A stretch of DNA of 47,561 nucleotides from SHZI01 sp964384525 (GTDB lineage Bacteria > Pseudomonadota > Gammaproteobacteria > Steroidobacterales > GCA-2729495), in contig CAYLKO010000014.1 of assembly GCA_964384525.1 (NCBI GenBank), forward strand, positions 1-47,561, in the 5' to 3' direction. A model generated the notes under the pieces. That model did not search any database, was not told the origin of the DNA, and worked only from the letters and a program-made list of their open reading frames with translations. This document shows, piece after piece, positions 25,594-34,469 of this stretch. Position numbers and translations under genes: made by a program. Each line of letters begins with the position of its first letter. The stretch's first letter is position 1.

Positions 25594-25916
25594 GATCGGC
25601 ATGTTCATGATTTCCTGGTACGCATCGACCAGCTTGTTGCGCACCTGGGTCATCGCCGTGAACGACAGGCTGGCCTTCTGCATCGCGACCATCACTTCAG
25701 CGATGCTGGCGGTGCCGGTGCCGGTCTGAAAGCCGGTAACCAGGTTGTTGGCAACGGCCTGCTGATCGTTAACGGCGCTGATCGATTTCGCCAGGACCTG
25801 GCCAAACTGCGAATTCGGGCCGGCAGCCGCCGCAGGCACGACGTTGGCCTCCGGCAGGCCCATCGAGCCGGACAGCGCCCGCATCTGCGTCAGGACCTTG
25901 TTGATCTCCATGTTGC

Positions 25917-25920
<4 letters not shown>
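25591..25920 (-). CDS. fliE: Flagellar hook-basal body protein FliE
   Basis: This 109-residue protein begins MSNMEINKVLTQMRAL and ends with the helical SFTAMTQVRNKLVDAYQEIMNMPI. That C-terminal pattern (LSFTAMTQVRNKLVDAYQEI) is the FliE signature. FliE joins the MS-ring to the proximal rod and is the first exported rod substrate. Its ATG overlaps the fleR stop as ATGA, so fleR and fliE are translationally coupled. I found no separate promoter before it. Confidence 0.95.
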
Positions 25921-27277
<1,357 letters not shown>

Positions 27278-27281
<4 letters not shown>

Positions 27282-28225
27282 GCGACCCGAGGCTCCTTCA
27301 GAGGATTGACGCCGGCGGCCAGTGGCAGCCTGAGGACGAAGCAGGCGCCACCCGTGGTTTTGGCCCGCGTTGATCTGGCAGAAGCTGCTTCCACGTGCAC
27401 CGTGCCGCCATGGGCTTCGACGACCGACTTGACGACGGCCAGGCCCAGGCCCGTGCCATCGGTGCGTGAGGTGTAGAACGGTTCAAAGATGCGCTCCCGC
27501 AGCGCCGGCGGAACCCCGGGGCCGTTGTCGGTCACGCGGATTTCGGCAAGGGTGCCGATGAGCCGCGCCGTGAGTTCCACGGTGGCGCCCGCGCCCGCGC
27601 TTTGCAGGCCGTTGGTGACGATGTTCAGCAGGGCGCTGCCCAGCGCCTGACGGTTGCCGCAGACCACCGCGTCTGCAGACGGCACGGCAATGCGCAGCTC
27701 CTGTCCGGGACGCAGCAGGGCCTGCGCACCCCGGTTCACCGCGGCACACAGACCGGCCAGTGCCACCGGCGCATTGCTGGCGGTGGCGCCGCGGGCAAAG
27801 CCCAGCATGTCGCTGACCAGCTGCTCCAGATCGTGGAGGCTGCCGATGGCGCTGGTCAGCAGTTCATCGCGGCGTGCCGGGGCCAGCACCGGATTCGTGG
27901 CATTCGAGGCGTACAACAAGGCGGCAGACAAGGGGGTGCGGATCTGGTGCGCCAGCATCGCGGCCATCTCGCCGAGGGCTGCCAGCCGCTGATGGCGCGA
28001 GAGCACCACGTCGAGCTGGCTGTCGCGGACGGTCTGGCGGGCGGCATCGCGTTCGGCGGTGGTGGTTGCCAGGGCTGCACGCAACGCAGCCGCTTCGGAT
28101 TCGAGGCTGCCGTAGGCCGTTTCCAGGCGGTCCGACGCGGCCGCGAAGGCCTCGAAGGCGGCCTCGAGGCCCGCCACCGTGATGGGGCTGCCCGGAACCA
28201 GGGGACTGGAAGGGACCGATGCCAT
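27278..28225 (-). CDS. fleS: Sensor histidine kinase FleS
   Basis: This 315-residue cytoplasmic histidine kinase has no membrane helix. An N-terminal helical region (FEAFAAASDRLETAYGSLES) is followed by a coiled coil, the dimerisation/phosphoacceptor domain with His93 (LGEMAAMLAHQIRTPL), and a HATPase domain with N-box NIVTNGLQSAG, G1 DNGPGVP and G2 GTGLGLAVVK. Pseudomonas FleS has a PAS domain; I see no room for one here, so the input signal probably comes through the helical N-terminus. I chose ATG 28225 because the sigma-54 promoter start site (about 28253) lies downstream of the alternative start at 28288. Confidence 0.92.
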
Positions 28226-28263
28226 GTCGCTGTCATGCTCGCTGGGAATCACAGGAATCCCTG

Positions 28264-28279
28264 AGCAAGAAGCGTGCCT
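28264..28279 (-). promoter_or_regulatory. Sigma-54 promoter for fleSR-fliEFGHIJK
   Basis: The minus-strand sequence is AGGCACG-CTTC-TTGCT, with GG at 28278-28277 and GC at 28266-28265 separated by 10 nt. The only departure from TGGCACG-N4-TTGCW is the first base. Transcription should start near 28253, 28 nt before fleS. With no other promoter seen down to fliK and overlapping genes throughout, this site probably drives the regulator pair and the whole basal-body operon together. Confidence 0.85.
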
Positions 28280-28322
28280 GACCGGCAACTACTTGGAAAA
28301 TCAGCTGGTTGGAGGTGGATCC

Positions 28323-28348
28323 TGGTGGCAGGCAGATGTTTGCCACCA
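28323..28348. terminator. Stem-loop after the PilZ-like gene, possible terminator
   Basis: TGGTGGCA (28323-28330) and TGCCACCA (28341-28348) make a perfect 8-bp stem with a 10-nt loop. It lies 42 nt after the stop of the PilZ-like gene and 44 nt before the fleS sigma-54 site. No T tract follows on the minus strand, so it may be a weak or factor-assisted terminator, or a stabilising 3' hairpin of the fliD operon transcript. Confidence 0.4.
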
Positions 28349-28389
28349 CGAAGGGCAGGGAATTGGCGGTGGCTTCCGGCCGCCTGTCG

Positions 28390-28995
28390 TCAGAATTTTG
28401 GCGCGCGGTGGATGCCGGTCTTGCTGAAGACGTCGGTACCCCGGGCAATGGCAATCTGGCGACGGTGACGGCGGAACACCAGCTTCTCGAGGCCAACGCT
28501 GACCAGCGGGGACAGGAGGTCGAAACGCGTCAGACGCCATTTGGCGCTGCTGCGCTCGACGGTGCCGACAATCCGCCCGGCGAGCCGGAACGGCAGCGGC
28601 AACAGGGGATTCGGATACAGCACGATGACGCCGGTGTCGCCAGTTTTGGCCTGATCGACGGCCGGCCCGGTCCACTCGAGCCCATCGGCACGCAACACGG
28701 TGTTGTGCCGCTTCGGCATGCCGTCCTGATGACTGACGAGCCGGGAAATCAGCGACAGCAGCACATCGACCTTGGCTTCCAGATGCAGCATCTGCTGATT
28801 GTCCGGATTGGCATCATTCGTCAATTCCTTGGGCGCTTCTTCGAACAACGCAACGGCCTGCAGGGCCCGCGCCGTTTCCATGTTGTAGTGCTCGAGCTCT
28901 GCCGGGTCGGTCAGGGCCGACGGCTCCCAGGTCAGCGGCAGGAAGTCGTGCAGCGCCAGGCCGTCAAATTCCGATTCACTGTTTGCGGTGTTCAT
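28390..28995 (-). CDS. PilZ-like protein of the flagellar chaperone operon
   Basis: This 201-residue protein begins MNTANSESEFDGLALHDFLP. A helical segment (MLHLEAKVDVLLSLISRLVS) precedes a beta-rich domain (LRADGLEWTGP, GVIVLYPNPLLPLPFRLAGR, RRHRRQIAIARG) resembling the PilZ fold. The canonical cyclic-di-GMP motifs RxxxR and D/NxSxxG are degenerate: only KRHNTVLRADG remains. The protein may therefore not bind the nucleotide. Atypical, helix-bearing PilZ proteins that oligomerise are known in Xanthomonas. The ATG overlaps the fliT-like stop (ATGA), tying it to filament assembly or motor control. A longer in-frame extension upstream overlaps fliT in the wrong frame and is not used. Confidence 0.7.
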   Translation of the reverse strand: MNTANSESEFDGLALHDFLPLTWEPSALTDPAELEHYNMETARALQAVALFEEAPKELTNDANPDNQQMLHLEAKVDVLLSLISRLVSHQDGMPKRHNTVLRADGLEWTGPAVDQAKTGDTGVIVLYPNPLLPLPFRLAGRIVGTVERSSAKWRLTRFDLLSPLVSVGLEKLVFRRHRRQIAIARGTDVFSKTGIHRAPKF

Positions 28996-29321
28996 TGCAG
29001 ATGATCCCCCAGGCGGTCTCGCGAGCCGTTGCTGGCATAGGCGCGCACCACGTCCGGTGCCGCCTGCAAGCGGCGTACCGTGGCCGCGAGTTCCTGGCGC
29101 GTGGTGTTCACGGCTGCCAGGGTCGCATCGGTCCGGGCGCGCAACTGCTCCAGAATGGCCCGTGTGCTGCCGTCGCCGGCTGCTCCGGGATGGTTGGCAA
29201 ACAGCGCCTGCAACAGCTCCCGGCGTTGGCCATCCAGATCCGTTGCACCCGCCCAGTCGGCACTGGCCACGCACTCCTCGATGGCGGACGTCAGGCTCAT
29301 GATGTGCTCAAGCGGGCTCAT
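28992..29321 (-). CDS. fliT: FliT-like flagellar export chaperone
   Basis: This 109-residue, wholly helical protein (MSPLEHIMSLTSAIEECVAS...) lies right after fliS, the usual place for fliT. Helices such as AILEQLRARTDATLAAVNTT match the size and pattern of the FliT family. FliT chaperones the FliD cap protein and docks at FlhA. The ATG overlaps the fliS stop by 4 bp. Sequence similarity in this family is weak, so the call rests mainly on order, length and helical content. Confidence 0.7.
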   Translation of the reverse strand: MSPLEHIMSLTSAIEECVASADWAGATDLDGQRRELLQALFANHPGAAGDGSTRAILEQLRARTDATLAAVNTTRQELAATVRRLQAAPDVVRAYASNGSRDRLGDHLQ

Positions 29322-29764
29322 GCAGGCGTCCGGGAGGCTCCGTCGGCGGCGCCGGGCACGGCACGCAGTGCCGGTGATGCCGCCATCTGCTCCCAGCCAC
29401 TGCGGATTTCATCCAGCAGATCGGCGACTTCATCGAGCCCCCGCACCTCATTGCGCAGGTTGGCTTCCGTGAGGCGGCGGGTCATGTACTCATAGAGTGC
29501 AGCCAGGTTGGCGGCGATCTCGCCACCCTTGTCGTGATCGAGGCAACTGCGCAGCCCGTCGATCATGCGCACGGCACGACCGAGTTCCTCACCCTTGCGG
29601 GCGGCTTCATTGCGCCGCATGTGGCCACGCGCGGTGGCGATCCGGTCGAGCGCACCCTGCATCATGCGGAGCACGAGCTGCATGCGGTCCGAGGCGATTG
29701 CCGCCCCGTAGGCATCCACGGTGCGGTACTGGCGGAGGGGATCATGGCCCTGGGTAAAAGACAT
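29318..29764 (-). CDS. fliS: Flagellin export chaperone FliS
   Basis: This 148-residue helical-bundle protein begins MSFTQGHDPLRQYRTVDAYG. Its core RMQLVLRMMQGALDRIATAR and LAALYEYMTRRLTEANLRNE are classic FliS. It holds the flagellin C-terminal helix unfolded until export. This matters here because the flagellin carries an unusual C-terminal extension just after the region FliS binds. It lies 38 nt after the fliD stop. Confidence 0.95.
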   Translation of the reverse strand: MSFTQGHDPLRQYRTVDAYGAAIASDRMQLVLRMMQGALDRIATARGHMRRNEAARKGEELGRAVRMIDGLRSCLDHDKGGEIAANLAALYEYMTRRLTEANLRNEVRGLDEVADLLDEIRSGWEQMAASPALRAVPGAADGASRTPA

Positions 29765-29802
29765 TGCGCGTGAGTTCCTGTGGTGGAGGCGTTTGCCGAT
29801 GG

Positions 29803-31155
29803 CTAGCCCAGCTGCTGGGCCAGGTAGGCGCTGGTGTTCTTCAGTTTGCCCAGCAGCTGGTCCATGGCATTGAACTGCTTCAGCAGGCGGTCCCTGACCC
29901 TCTCGATGCGTTCATCGAGCGTGTCCCGCTGCGTGGTGATGGTTTTCAACGTGACTTTCAGCGAGGCTTCGCGGGTCGAGAGCGTGCTCCCGCTGGACAG
30001 CGTCGATTCGGTGATGTTGGCCAGCCGTGTGGCGAGGCCCGTCGGGCCGCCAAACAGCCTGCCGACTGCTTCGAAGTCGGTGTCGATGGCGGCATCCAGA
30101 CGGGTGCCGTCCACGGCCAGCTTGCCGTTGGTCTGCGTGGTGACACCGATGGCGGCCAATGAGGTGTATGCGCCTTCGCCGAGCGTGTTGCTGATTTCGC
30201 GGCGCAGTTGATCGCGGATGCCGCGGACCGCAGGATCGCCTAGCAGTGGTGCGGCATCGCGGGTATCCGTGTTGTAACGGGTCAGCGCGGTGACCGTGTC
30301 GATCAACTGGTTGTAGGCGGAGACGAAGCCGTTGACCGAGGTCCGGGCGCCGGCCGGGTCGTAGGCCACGGTGAGATTGACGGTGGTCCCGGGCTTGGCG
30401 CTCAACAGGTTGAGGGTGACGCCGTCGATGGCGTCACTGACCGTGTTGCTGGCACTGGTCACGGCGAAGCCGTCGATCAGGATATTGGCATCGGCGCCGG
30501 CCTGGAGTTCGCTCAGGCCATTGTCCGGCGCACCGGTGGCATAACGGAGTGGTGCGAGGCCGCCATCGCCGCCGCTGACCGCCACGGTGATGCCGTTGGC
30601 TGCCCCGGTTTTGGTGGACGACAGGACCAGATGGGCGCCGTCGGCGGCATTCACGATCGTGGCGCGCACACCCGGATTATCCGTGGCGTCATTGATCGCA
30701 TTGCGGATGTCGTTCAGTGAAGTGGCCGCCCCATCGATGAGGATGTTTGCCGTCTGGCCGTTCACCGTGATGGCCAGCGTGCCGGTGCCGACGGCGGAGC
30801 TTGCATCGGCAAATGCCGCGGAGCTGAGGCGCTGCGCGGTGGCCAGATTCGTGACTTCCACGCTGTACTGGCCGGGGCGCGAGGCGTTGCTGGCACTCGC
30901 CGTGAACACTTCCTCGTTGCCCACCGTCACGGTCCGGCCCTGGAAGGTTTGTGCATCGGTCAACTTGGTGAGTGAATCCTTGAAACCGGCAAGGGCGCTC
31001 TTGAACTTGCCGAGGGCCGACAGCTCTTCGTTGGCTTTGGATTCGCGTTGTGTCAGCCGATTGGCGCCAGGCGCCCGTTCAGCGGCGACCAGCTTGTCGA
31101 CGATGGAATTGATGTCGAGGCCGGATCCCAGCCCTGTTGAGGTCAAACCAGCCAT
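29803..31155 (-). CDS. fliD: Flagellar hook-associated protein 2 / filament cap FliD
   Basis: This 450-residue protein begins MAGLTSTGLGSGLDINSIVD, the FliD N-terminal signature, and continues VDKLVAAERAPGANRLTQRE. The variable central domains include the FliD repeat-like AFNDATD-type segment (LNDIRNAINDATDNPGVRAT). The C-terminal coiled coil (ITTQRDTLDERIERVRDRLL, then FNAMDQLLGKLKNTSAYLAQQL) is typical. FliD caps the filament and folds flagellin beneath it. The start lies 36 nt from the predicted sigma-54 transcription start at about 31191, with AGGAC six bases before the ATG. Confidence 0.96.
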   Translation of the reverse strand: MAGLTSTGLGSGLDINSIVDKLVAAERAPGANRLTQRESKANEELSALGKFKSALAGFKDSLTKLTDAQTFQGRTVTVGNEEVFTASASNASRPGQYSVEVTNLATAQRLSSAAFADASSAVGTGTLAITVNGQTANILIDGAATSLNDIRNAINDATDNPGVRATIVNAADGAHLVLSSTKTGAANGITVAVSGGDGGLAPLRYATGAPDNGLSELQAGADANILIDGFAVTSASNTVSDAIDGVTLNLLSAKPGTTVNLTVAYDPAGARTSVNGFVSAYNQLIDTVTALTRYNTDTRDAAPLLGDPAVRGIRDQLRREISNTLGEGAYTSLAAIGVTTQTNGKLAVDGTRLDAAIDTDFEAVGRLFGGPTGLATRLANITESTLSSGSTLSTREASLKVTLKTITTQRDTLDERIERVRDRLLKQFNAMDQLLGKLKNTSAYLAQQLG

Positions 31156-31201
31156 GGGCGGTCCTGTTCATGTAGACGCAATGCGCTCATGTACATTGCG
31201 A

Positions 31202-31217
31202 AGCAATTTACGTGCCA
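31202..31217 (-). promoter_or_regulatory. Sigma-54 promoter for fliD-fliS-fliT-pilZ
   Basis: The minus-strand sequence is TGGCACG-TAAA-TTGCT, a perfect consensus with GG at 31216-31215 and GC at 31204-31203, 10 nt apart. It lies between the flaG stop and the fliD start and predicts a start near 31191. It separates the cap and chaperone genes from the sigma-28-controlled fliC-flaG pair upstream. Confidence 0.88.
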
Positions 31218-31234
31218 GCATCCCTGGCTGTGCC

Positions 31235-31276
31235 GCTCAGGTCAGATCGCTCAGGCCAGATTGCTCAGGCCAGATC
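31235..31276 (-). repeat. 14-bp tandem repeat over the flaG stop codon
   Basis: Three 14-bp units (GCTCAGGYCAGATY on the plus strand) run from 31235 to 31276. The flaG TGA stop (31265-31267) lies inside the array, so each unit repeats the last codons and stop region of flaG. The repeat lies just upstream of the fliD sigma-54 site, so copy number would change spacing to any upstream activator site. Confidence 0.8.
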
Positions 31277-31639
31277 GCTGATCAGGCCTCCGGCATTGCC
31301 GCTGATGGCCCGCGACAGGGTCAGCACCTCTTCCGAGGGGATCTGGCGAATCAGTTCGTGGGTTTCCGGATTGACCACGCGCACCACCGTACGGCCGCTG
31401 CCGTCGTCGATCTGGAATTGCAGCTGTCGCCGGGAATCGTTGAGATAGCTCTGGATCTGCTGCACGGCCTGCTGGAGCTGTTCGTGGGTGGGCTCGGCGG
31501 CCGGGGCTGCCGGCAAGTTCCGGCCGTCTGCCGGCAGGGATTTGCCGGTCGGGGCCGTGCTGCCGGACTGCTCGGTCGCAGGGCGATTGCCAGCCGTGCT
31601 GCTGATCGCCATGCGGGGATGGATGCCGCTGCTGTCCAT
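31265..31639 (-). CDS. flaG: FlaG family protein
   Basis: This 124-residue protein has a Pro/Ala/Ser-rich N-terminus and a C-terminal FlaG domain (QLQQAVQQIQSYLNDSRRQL, then RTVVRVVNPETHELIRQIPS and EEVLTLSRAI). FlaG is linked to filament length in polar flagella; its exact action is unknown. I use the ATG at 31639, which has GAGG eight bases upstream. A GTG at 31648 would overlap that site. It begins 36 nt after fliC with no intervening terminator, so it should be co-transcribed with flagellin. Confidence 0.92.
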   Translation of the reverse strand: MDSSGIHPRMAISSTAGNRPATEQSGSTAPTGKSLPADGRNLPAAPAAEPTHEQLQQAVQQIQSYLNDSRRQLQFQIDDGSGRTVVRVVNPETHELIRQIPSEEVLTLSRAISGNAGGLISDLA

Positions 31640-31675
31640 GGTCTGCACCTCACGCTAGACATTGGCCGGGTCGGC

Positions 31676-33175
31676 TCAAGCCACCAGGGTGGCCGGCATG
31701 TGCCGGCCCCCCGCCATGGTCTTCCGTTGAACATATCGGAACAGGCCCAGCACCGTCTGCGGCGCCGCATTGGCCTGGGCCAACACCGCGACACCCGCCT
31801 GCTGCAGGATCTGCGCCTTGGTCAGCGCAGCCGTTTCGGCCGCAAAATCGGCATCCTGAATCCGGCTGCGGGAGGCCGTGAGGTTCTCCGACACCGCACT
31901 CAGGTTCGAGATCGTGGATTCGAAACGGTTCTGGATCGCGCCCAGCTGGCTGCGCAGTGCCGACACCGAGGTCAGGGCCGCATCAGCGCGCTGGATTGCC
32001 GTGTTGGCATTGGCCACCGAGCTCACGTTGACCGTCGCCAGCGTCGTGGTATCCACGGCGATCGACGTGCCGGCAAAGCCGGCGTCGGCAAAAGCCCCGC
32101 CCAGGGTGATGTTCTGTGCGGCAGACAGCGCGATGGTCCCGCGCAGCGTGCCTTCCTGGGCCGTATCGATGCCGGTACCGGTCAGCGTGGCGCCAGTGCC
32201 CGCGGTCAGTGTTTCGGATACCACGACGTTCCGGCCATCGGCGGCCGTCAAGGTCATCGTGGTGCCGGTGACGGAGGCGGAAACACCGGTCTGGGCGGAG
32301 AACAGATTGACCTGTGCCGCAACATCCGAGGCCGAGAGTGAAGTCCCATCCGCCAGGTTGTCGGCGCCGGCATAAACTGCGATGCCGTTGACCGTCAGGT
32401 TGTAGGTGGAAGTGCCACCGGTCGTGCCGACCGTCGAAAAGGTGCCCGCCGTCACGTTGGTGGCGGTGGCCGTGAGGCCGGAAACGCCGCCCGAGTTGAT
32501 GGCATTGACCTTGGCGAAGGCGCTGTCCGCCGTCTGGCCCGCCTGGCCACCGGCCGTGCTGGCGCCGATCGCGACTGCTGCGGACTGGCCGACGGCAATC
32601 GTGAAGCCGCCGTCCGTCAGGGCATTGCCCGTCACCGCGGTGCCGGTCTGCGTGGCGATCTGGCCGATCTGGTCGGCGCGCACGCCGGTCGTCAGGTTGA
32701 TGCCGATCGTCTCGCCGACGTTCGCGCCGACCTGGAACTGGGCGGAGCCAAAGCTGCCGTCCAGGACCTTCTGGCCGTTGAACGAGGTCTGCGTGGCGAT
32801 GCGGTTGATCTCGGCCAGGCGCTGCTGCACTTCCTGGTCGAGGGCCGCGCGGTCGGAGGCCGAGTTCGTGGCGTTGGCCGACTGCACTGCCAGCTCGCGG
32901 ATGCGCTGCAGGTTGTTGGTGAGTTCGTCCAGGGCGGATTCAGCCGTCTGGGACAGGGAGATACCGTCGTTGGCATTGCGCACGGCCTGGTTCAGGCCGC
33001 GGATCTGCGTGGTGAACCGGTTGGCGATGGCAAGACCGGCAGCGTCGTCCTTCGCGCTGTTGATCCGCAAACCGGAGGAAAGCCGCTGCAACGCGGTTGA
33101 AAGGGTGCTGTCCGAACGCGACAGGTTGCGCTGGGCGTTCAACGACAGCACGTTGGTATTTACGACACTAGGCAT
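31676..33175 (-). CDS. fliC: Flagellin with unusual C-terminal extension
   Basis: This 499-residue flagellin has standard N-terminal D0/D1 (MPSVVNTNVLSLNAQRNLSR, then LQRLSSGLRINSAKDDAAGL) and C-terminal D1/D0 (SRIQDADFAAETAALTKAQI, LQQAGVAVLAQANAAPQTVL) flanking a variable, Thr/Ala/Gly-rich surface region (about 150-400). Flagellins normally end a few residues after APQTVLxLL. Here about 20 extra residues follow (GLFRYVQRKTMAGGRHMPAT, then LVA). A strong Shine-Dalgarno (AGGAGGG) and a sigma-28 promoter precede it. It is the only flagellin gene in the window. The extension follows the helix bound by FliS and packed in the filament core, so its effect on export or assembly is open. Confidence 0.95.
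   Translation of the reverse strand: MPSVVNTNVLSLNAQRNLSRSDSTLSTALQRLSSGLRINSAKDDAAGLAIANRFTTQIRGLNQAVRNANDGISLSQTAESALDELTNNLQRIRELAVQSANATNSASDRAALDQEVQQRLAEINRIATQTSFNGQKVLDGSFGSAQFQVGANVGETIGINLTTGVRADQIGQIATQTGTAVTGNALTDGGFTIAVGQSAAVAIGASTAGGQAGQTADSAFAKVNAINSGGVSGLTATATNVTAGTFSTVGTTGGTSTYNLTVNGIAVYAGADNLADGTSLSASDVAAQVNLFSAQTGVSASVTGTTMTLTAADGRNVVVSETLTAGTGATLTGTGIDTAQEGTLRGTIALSAAQNITLGGAFADAGFAGTSIAVDTTTLATVNVSSVANANTAIQRADAALTSVSALRSQLGAIQNRFESTISNLSAVSENLTASRSRIQDADFAAETAALTKAQILQQAGVAVLAQANAAPQTVLGLFRYVQRKTMAGGRHMPATLVA
31691..31708 (-). other. Strong GC hairpin inside the fliC 3' end
   Basis: GGCCGGC (31691-31697) and GCCGGCC (31702-31708) form a perfect 7-bp all-G/C stem with a 4-nt loop. 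It lies within the codons for the extra flagellin C-terminus, about 40 nt past the usual end of a flagellin gene, where a 3' untranslated hairpin would be expected. Confidence 0.65.
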
Positions 33176-33233
33176 GATGCCCTCCTGAAATGTTTTACCG
33201 GAATCCGCCGGCTTTCAAAGCCATGCAGGCGGT

Positions 33234-33260
33234 TTATCGGCGCTCGGGGAGGGGACTTGA
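33234..33260 (-). promoter_or_regulatory. Sigma-28 (FliA) promoter for fliC-flaG
   Basis: On the minus strand the -10 is GCCGATAA (33241-33234), a perfect match. The -35 is TCAAGTCC (33260-33253), close to TAAAGTTT, with the standard 11-nt spacer. It sits about 60 bases before the flagellin ATG, within the flgL-fliC gap. The flgM promoter has the same TCAAGT -35, which supports both. Confidence 0.9.
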
Positions 33261-33263
33261 AGC

Positions 33264-33281
33264 ACACCCTGTGACGGGTGT
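33264..33281 (-). terminator. Possible weak terminator after flgL
   Basis: ACACCC (33264-33269) and GGGTGT (33276-33281) form a 6-bp stem with a 6-nt loop, six bases after the flgL stop and directly upstream of the fliC -35. No T tract follows. It could partially separate flgKL transcripts from fliC, but evidence is weak. Confidence 0.3.
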
Positions 33282-33286
33282 CGCAG

Positions 33287-34467
33287 TTACAGCACGTCGA
33301 AGAGCGACAGCGACTGCGTGCGCGCGTAAGCCTTCTGCGCCACCTGCAGGCTGTTGAGCTGCTGCTCCAGCTTCGAGATGGCGCTGGCGTAGTCGAGGTC
33401 ACGGATCGCCGACAGGGAACCGGCCAGTTCCACATGCACGTCGGCGTTGTTCTCGAGTTGCTGATCGACCGTGGCGAGCCGGGCGCCCACCTGGCTGCGG
33501 ACGTTGCTGATGTGCTGCAGGGCCTGGTCGAGGTTCTGCATGTCGGCATTCAGGCGGTTCTGGAACGCGGCGCGACTGGTGGGCGTGTTGGTGGGCTGGG
33601 CCAGGGTGTGGAGGAAGTCCTGCACGGTGCTGAACACGTCCTTGAACCCGGCCGTGGCCACCGTGAAGCTGTCGCCGGCGGCGGGTGTGCCCTGGAATTC
33701 GACCGTGGCGCCCTGGAAACTGATCGCTTGGCCGGGTGCATAAGGCCCGCTGGCAAGCACCGTGGCGCCGCTGCGTGCTTCCCAGGTATCCGGTGTCGTG
33801 AATGTCAGGGTGTAATTGCCGGGCACGAAGCTTGTGCCTGCCGTGGCGGTTGCCGACGCCCAGCTGGCCGAGCCCTGATTGGCGGCACTGGCGCCGATGC
33901 TGAAGCTGCCATTGGCGGCGGGAATCTGCATGAACACGGCNNNNNNNNNNCCTGCACCGTCCGGGCATCGGCCACGCGCTGGGCGCGGTTGCCATGGTCA
34001 CCCACATACTGCACCCCGCCGGACTGGATGAAAGGTCGTGACTGGACCTGGTTGCCGGCGAACAGGTAGCGACCCTCGCCATCCTGGGCGTTCGCGGTGT
34101 TGAGCAGGCCCTTCAGCAGTTCGGCGGCTTCGGCAATGATGGCGCTGCGGCTTTCGGCCGTCTGGATGCCATTGCCAGCCTGCACGGCCAGTTCGCGCAC
34201 GCGATTGAGTGCATCGTTGGCCTGCGACAGCGAGCTTTCTTCCAGGCTGAGACGCCGGCGGGCGGTCTCGGCATTGCTGCCGTAATTCTTCAGCCGATCC
34301 AGACCCTGCTGCAGGAGGATCGCCTGCGCGGCGCCAGCCGGATCATCGGCGGCGGTGTTGATGCGCTTGCCGCTGCTGACCTGTGCCTGGTTTTCCGCCA
34401 GGTCCTGCTGCTGACGGCGGATGGATGCCAGCCACTGCAGCTGGTAAACGCTGGAGCTGATGCGCAT
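33287..34467 (-). CDS. flgL: Hook-filament junction protein FlgL (interrupted by assembly gap)
   Basis: The N-terminal part (MRISSSVYQLQWLASIRRQQ, then LSSGKRINTAADDPAGAAQA-like sequence with VSSGKRINTAADDPAG) and the C-terminal part (ALQHISNVRSQVGARLATVD, LNSLQVAQKAYARTQSLSLF) are both typical FlgL. They are separated by ten N at 33941-33950. The two halves lie in different frames only because the N run has an arbitrary length. The break falls at the end of the D1 lead-in (DARTVQ / VFMQIPAANG), where FlgL normally has a few residues, so little sequence is probably missing. FlgL joins FlgK to the filament. The gene begins 2 nt after the flgK stop. I see no evidence that it is a real pseudogene. 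Confidence 0.9.
33941..33950. other. Assembly gap of 10 N
   Basis: Ten N replace unknown sequence inside flgL. The reading frame changes across them, so the true gap is not exactly ten bases. It shows that this contig was scaffolded, which lowers confidence in single-base anomalies nearby. Confidence 0.99.
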
Positions 34468-34469
34468 GA

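Noticed and set aside
23541..25610. A 689-codon plus-strand open frame opposite fliF and fliG
   Set aside because: It is antisense to two certain flagellar genes with no domain in its product.
28324..28343. A second sigma-54-like site (TGGCAGG...TTTGCC) before fleS
   Set aside because: GG and GC are not separated by 10 nt; the sequence is explained by the stem-loop.
33287..34467. flgL as a true frameshifted pseudogene
   Set aside because: The frame change coincides with the ten N, whose length is arbitrary; both halves are otherwise intact.
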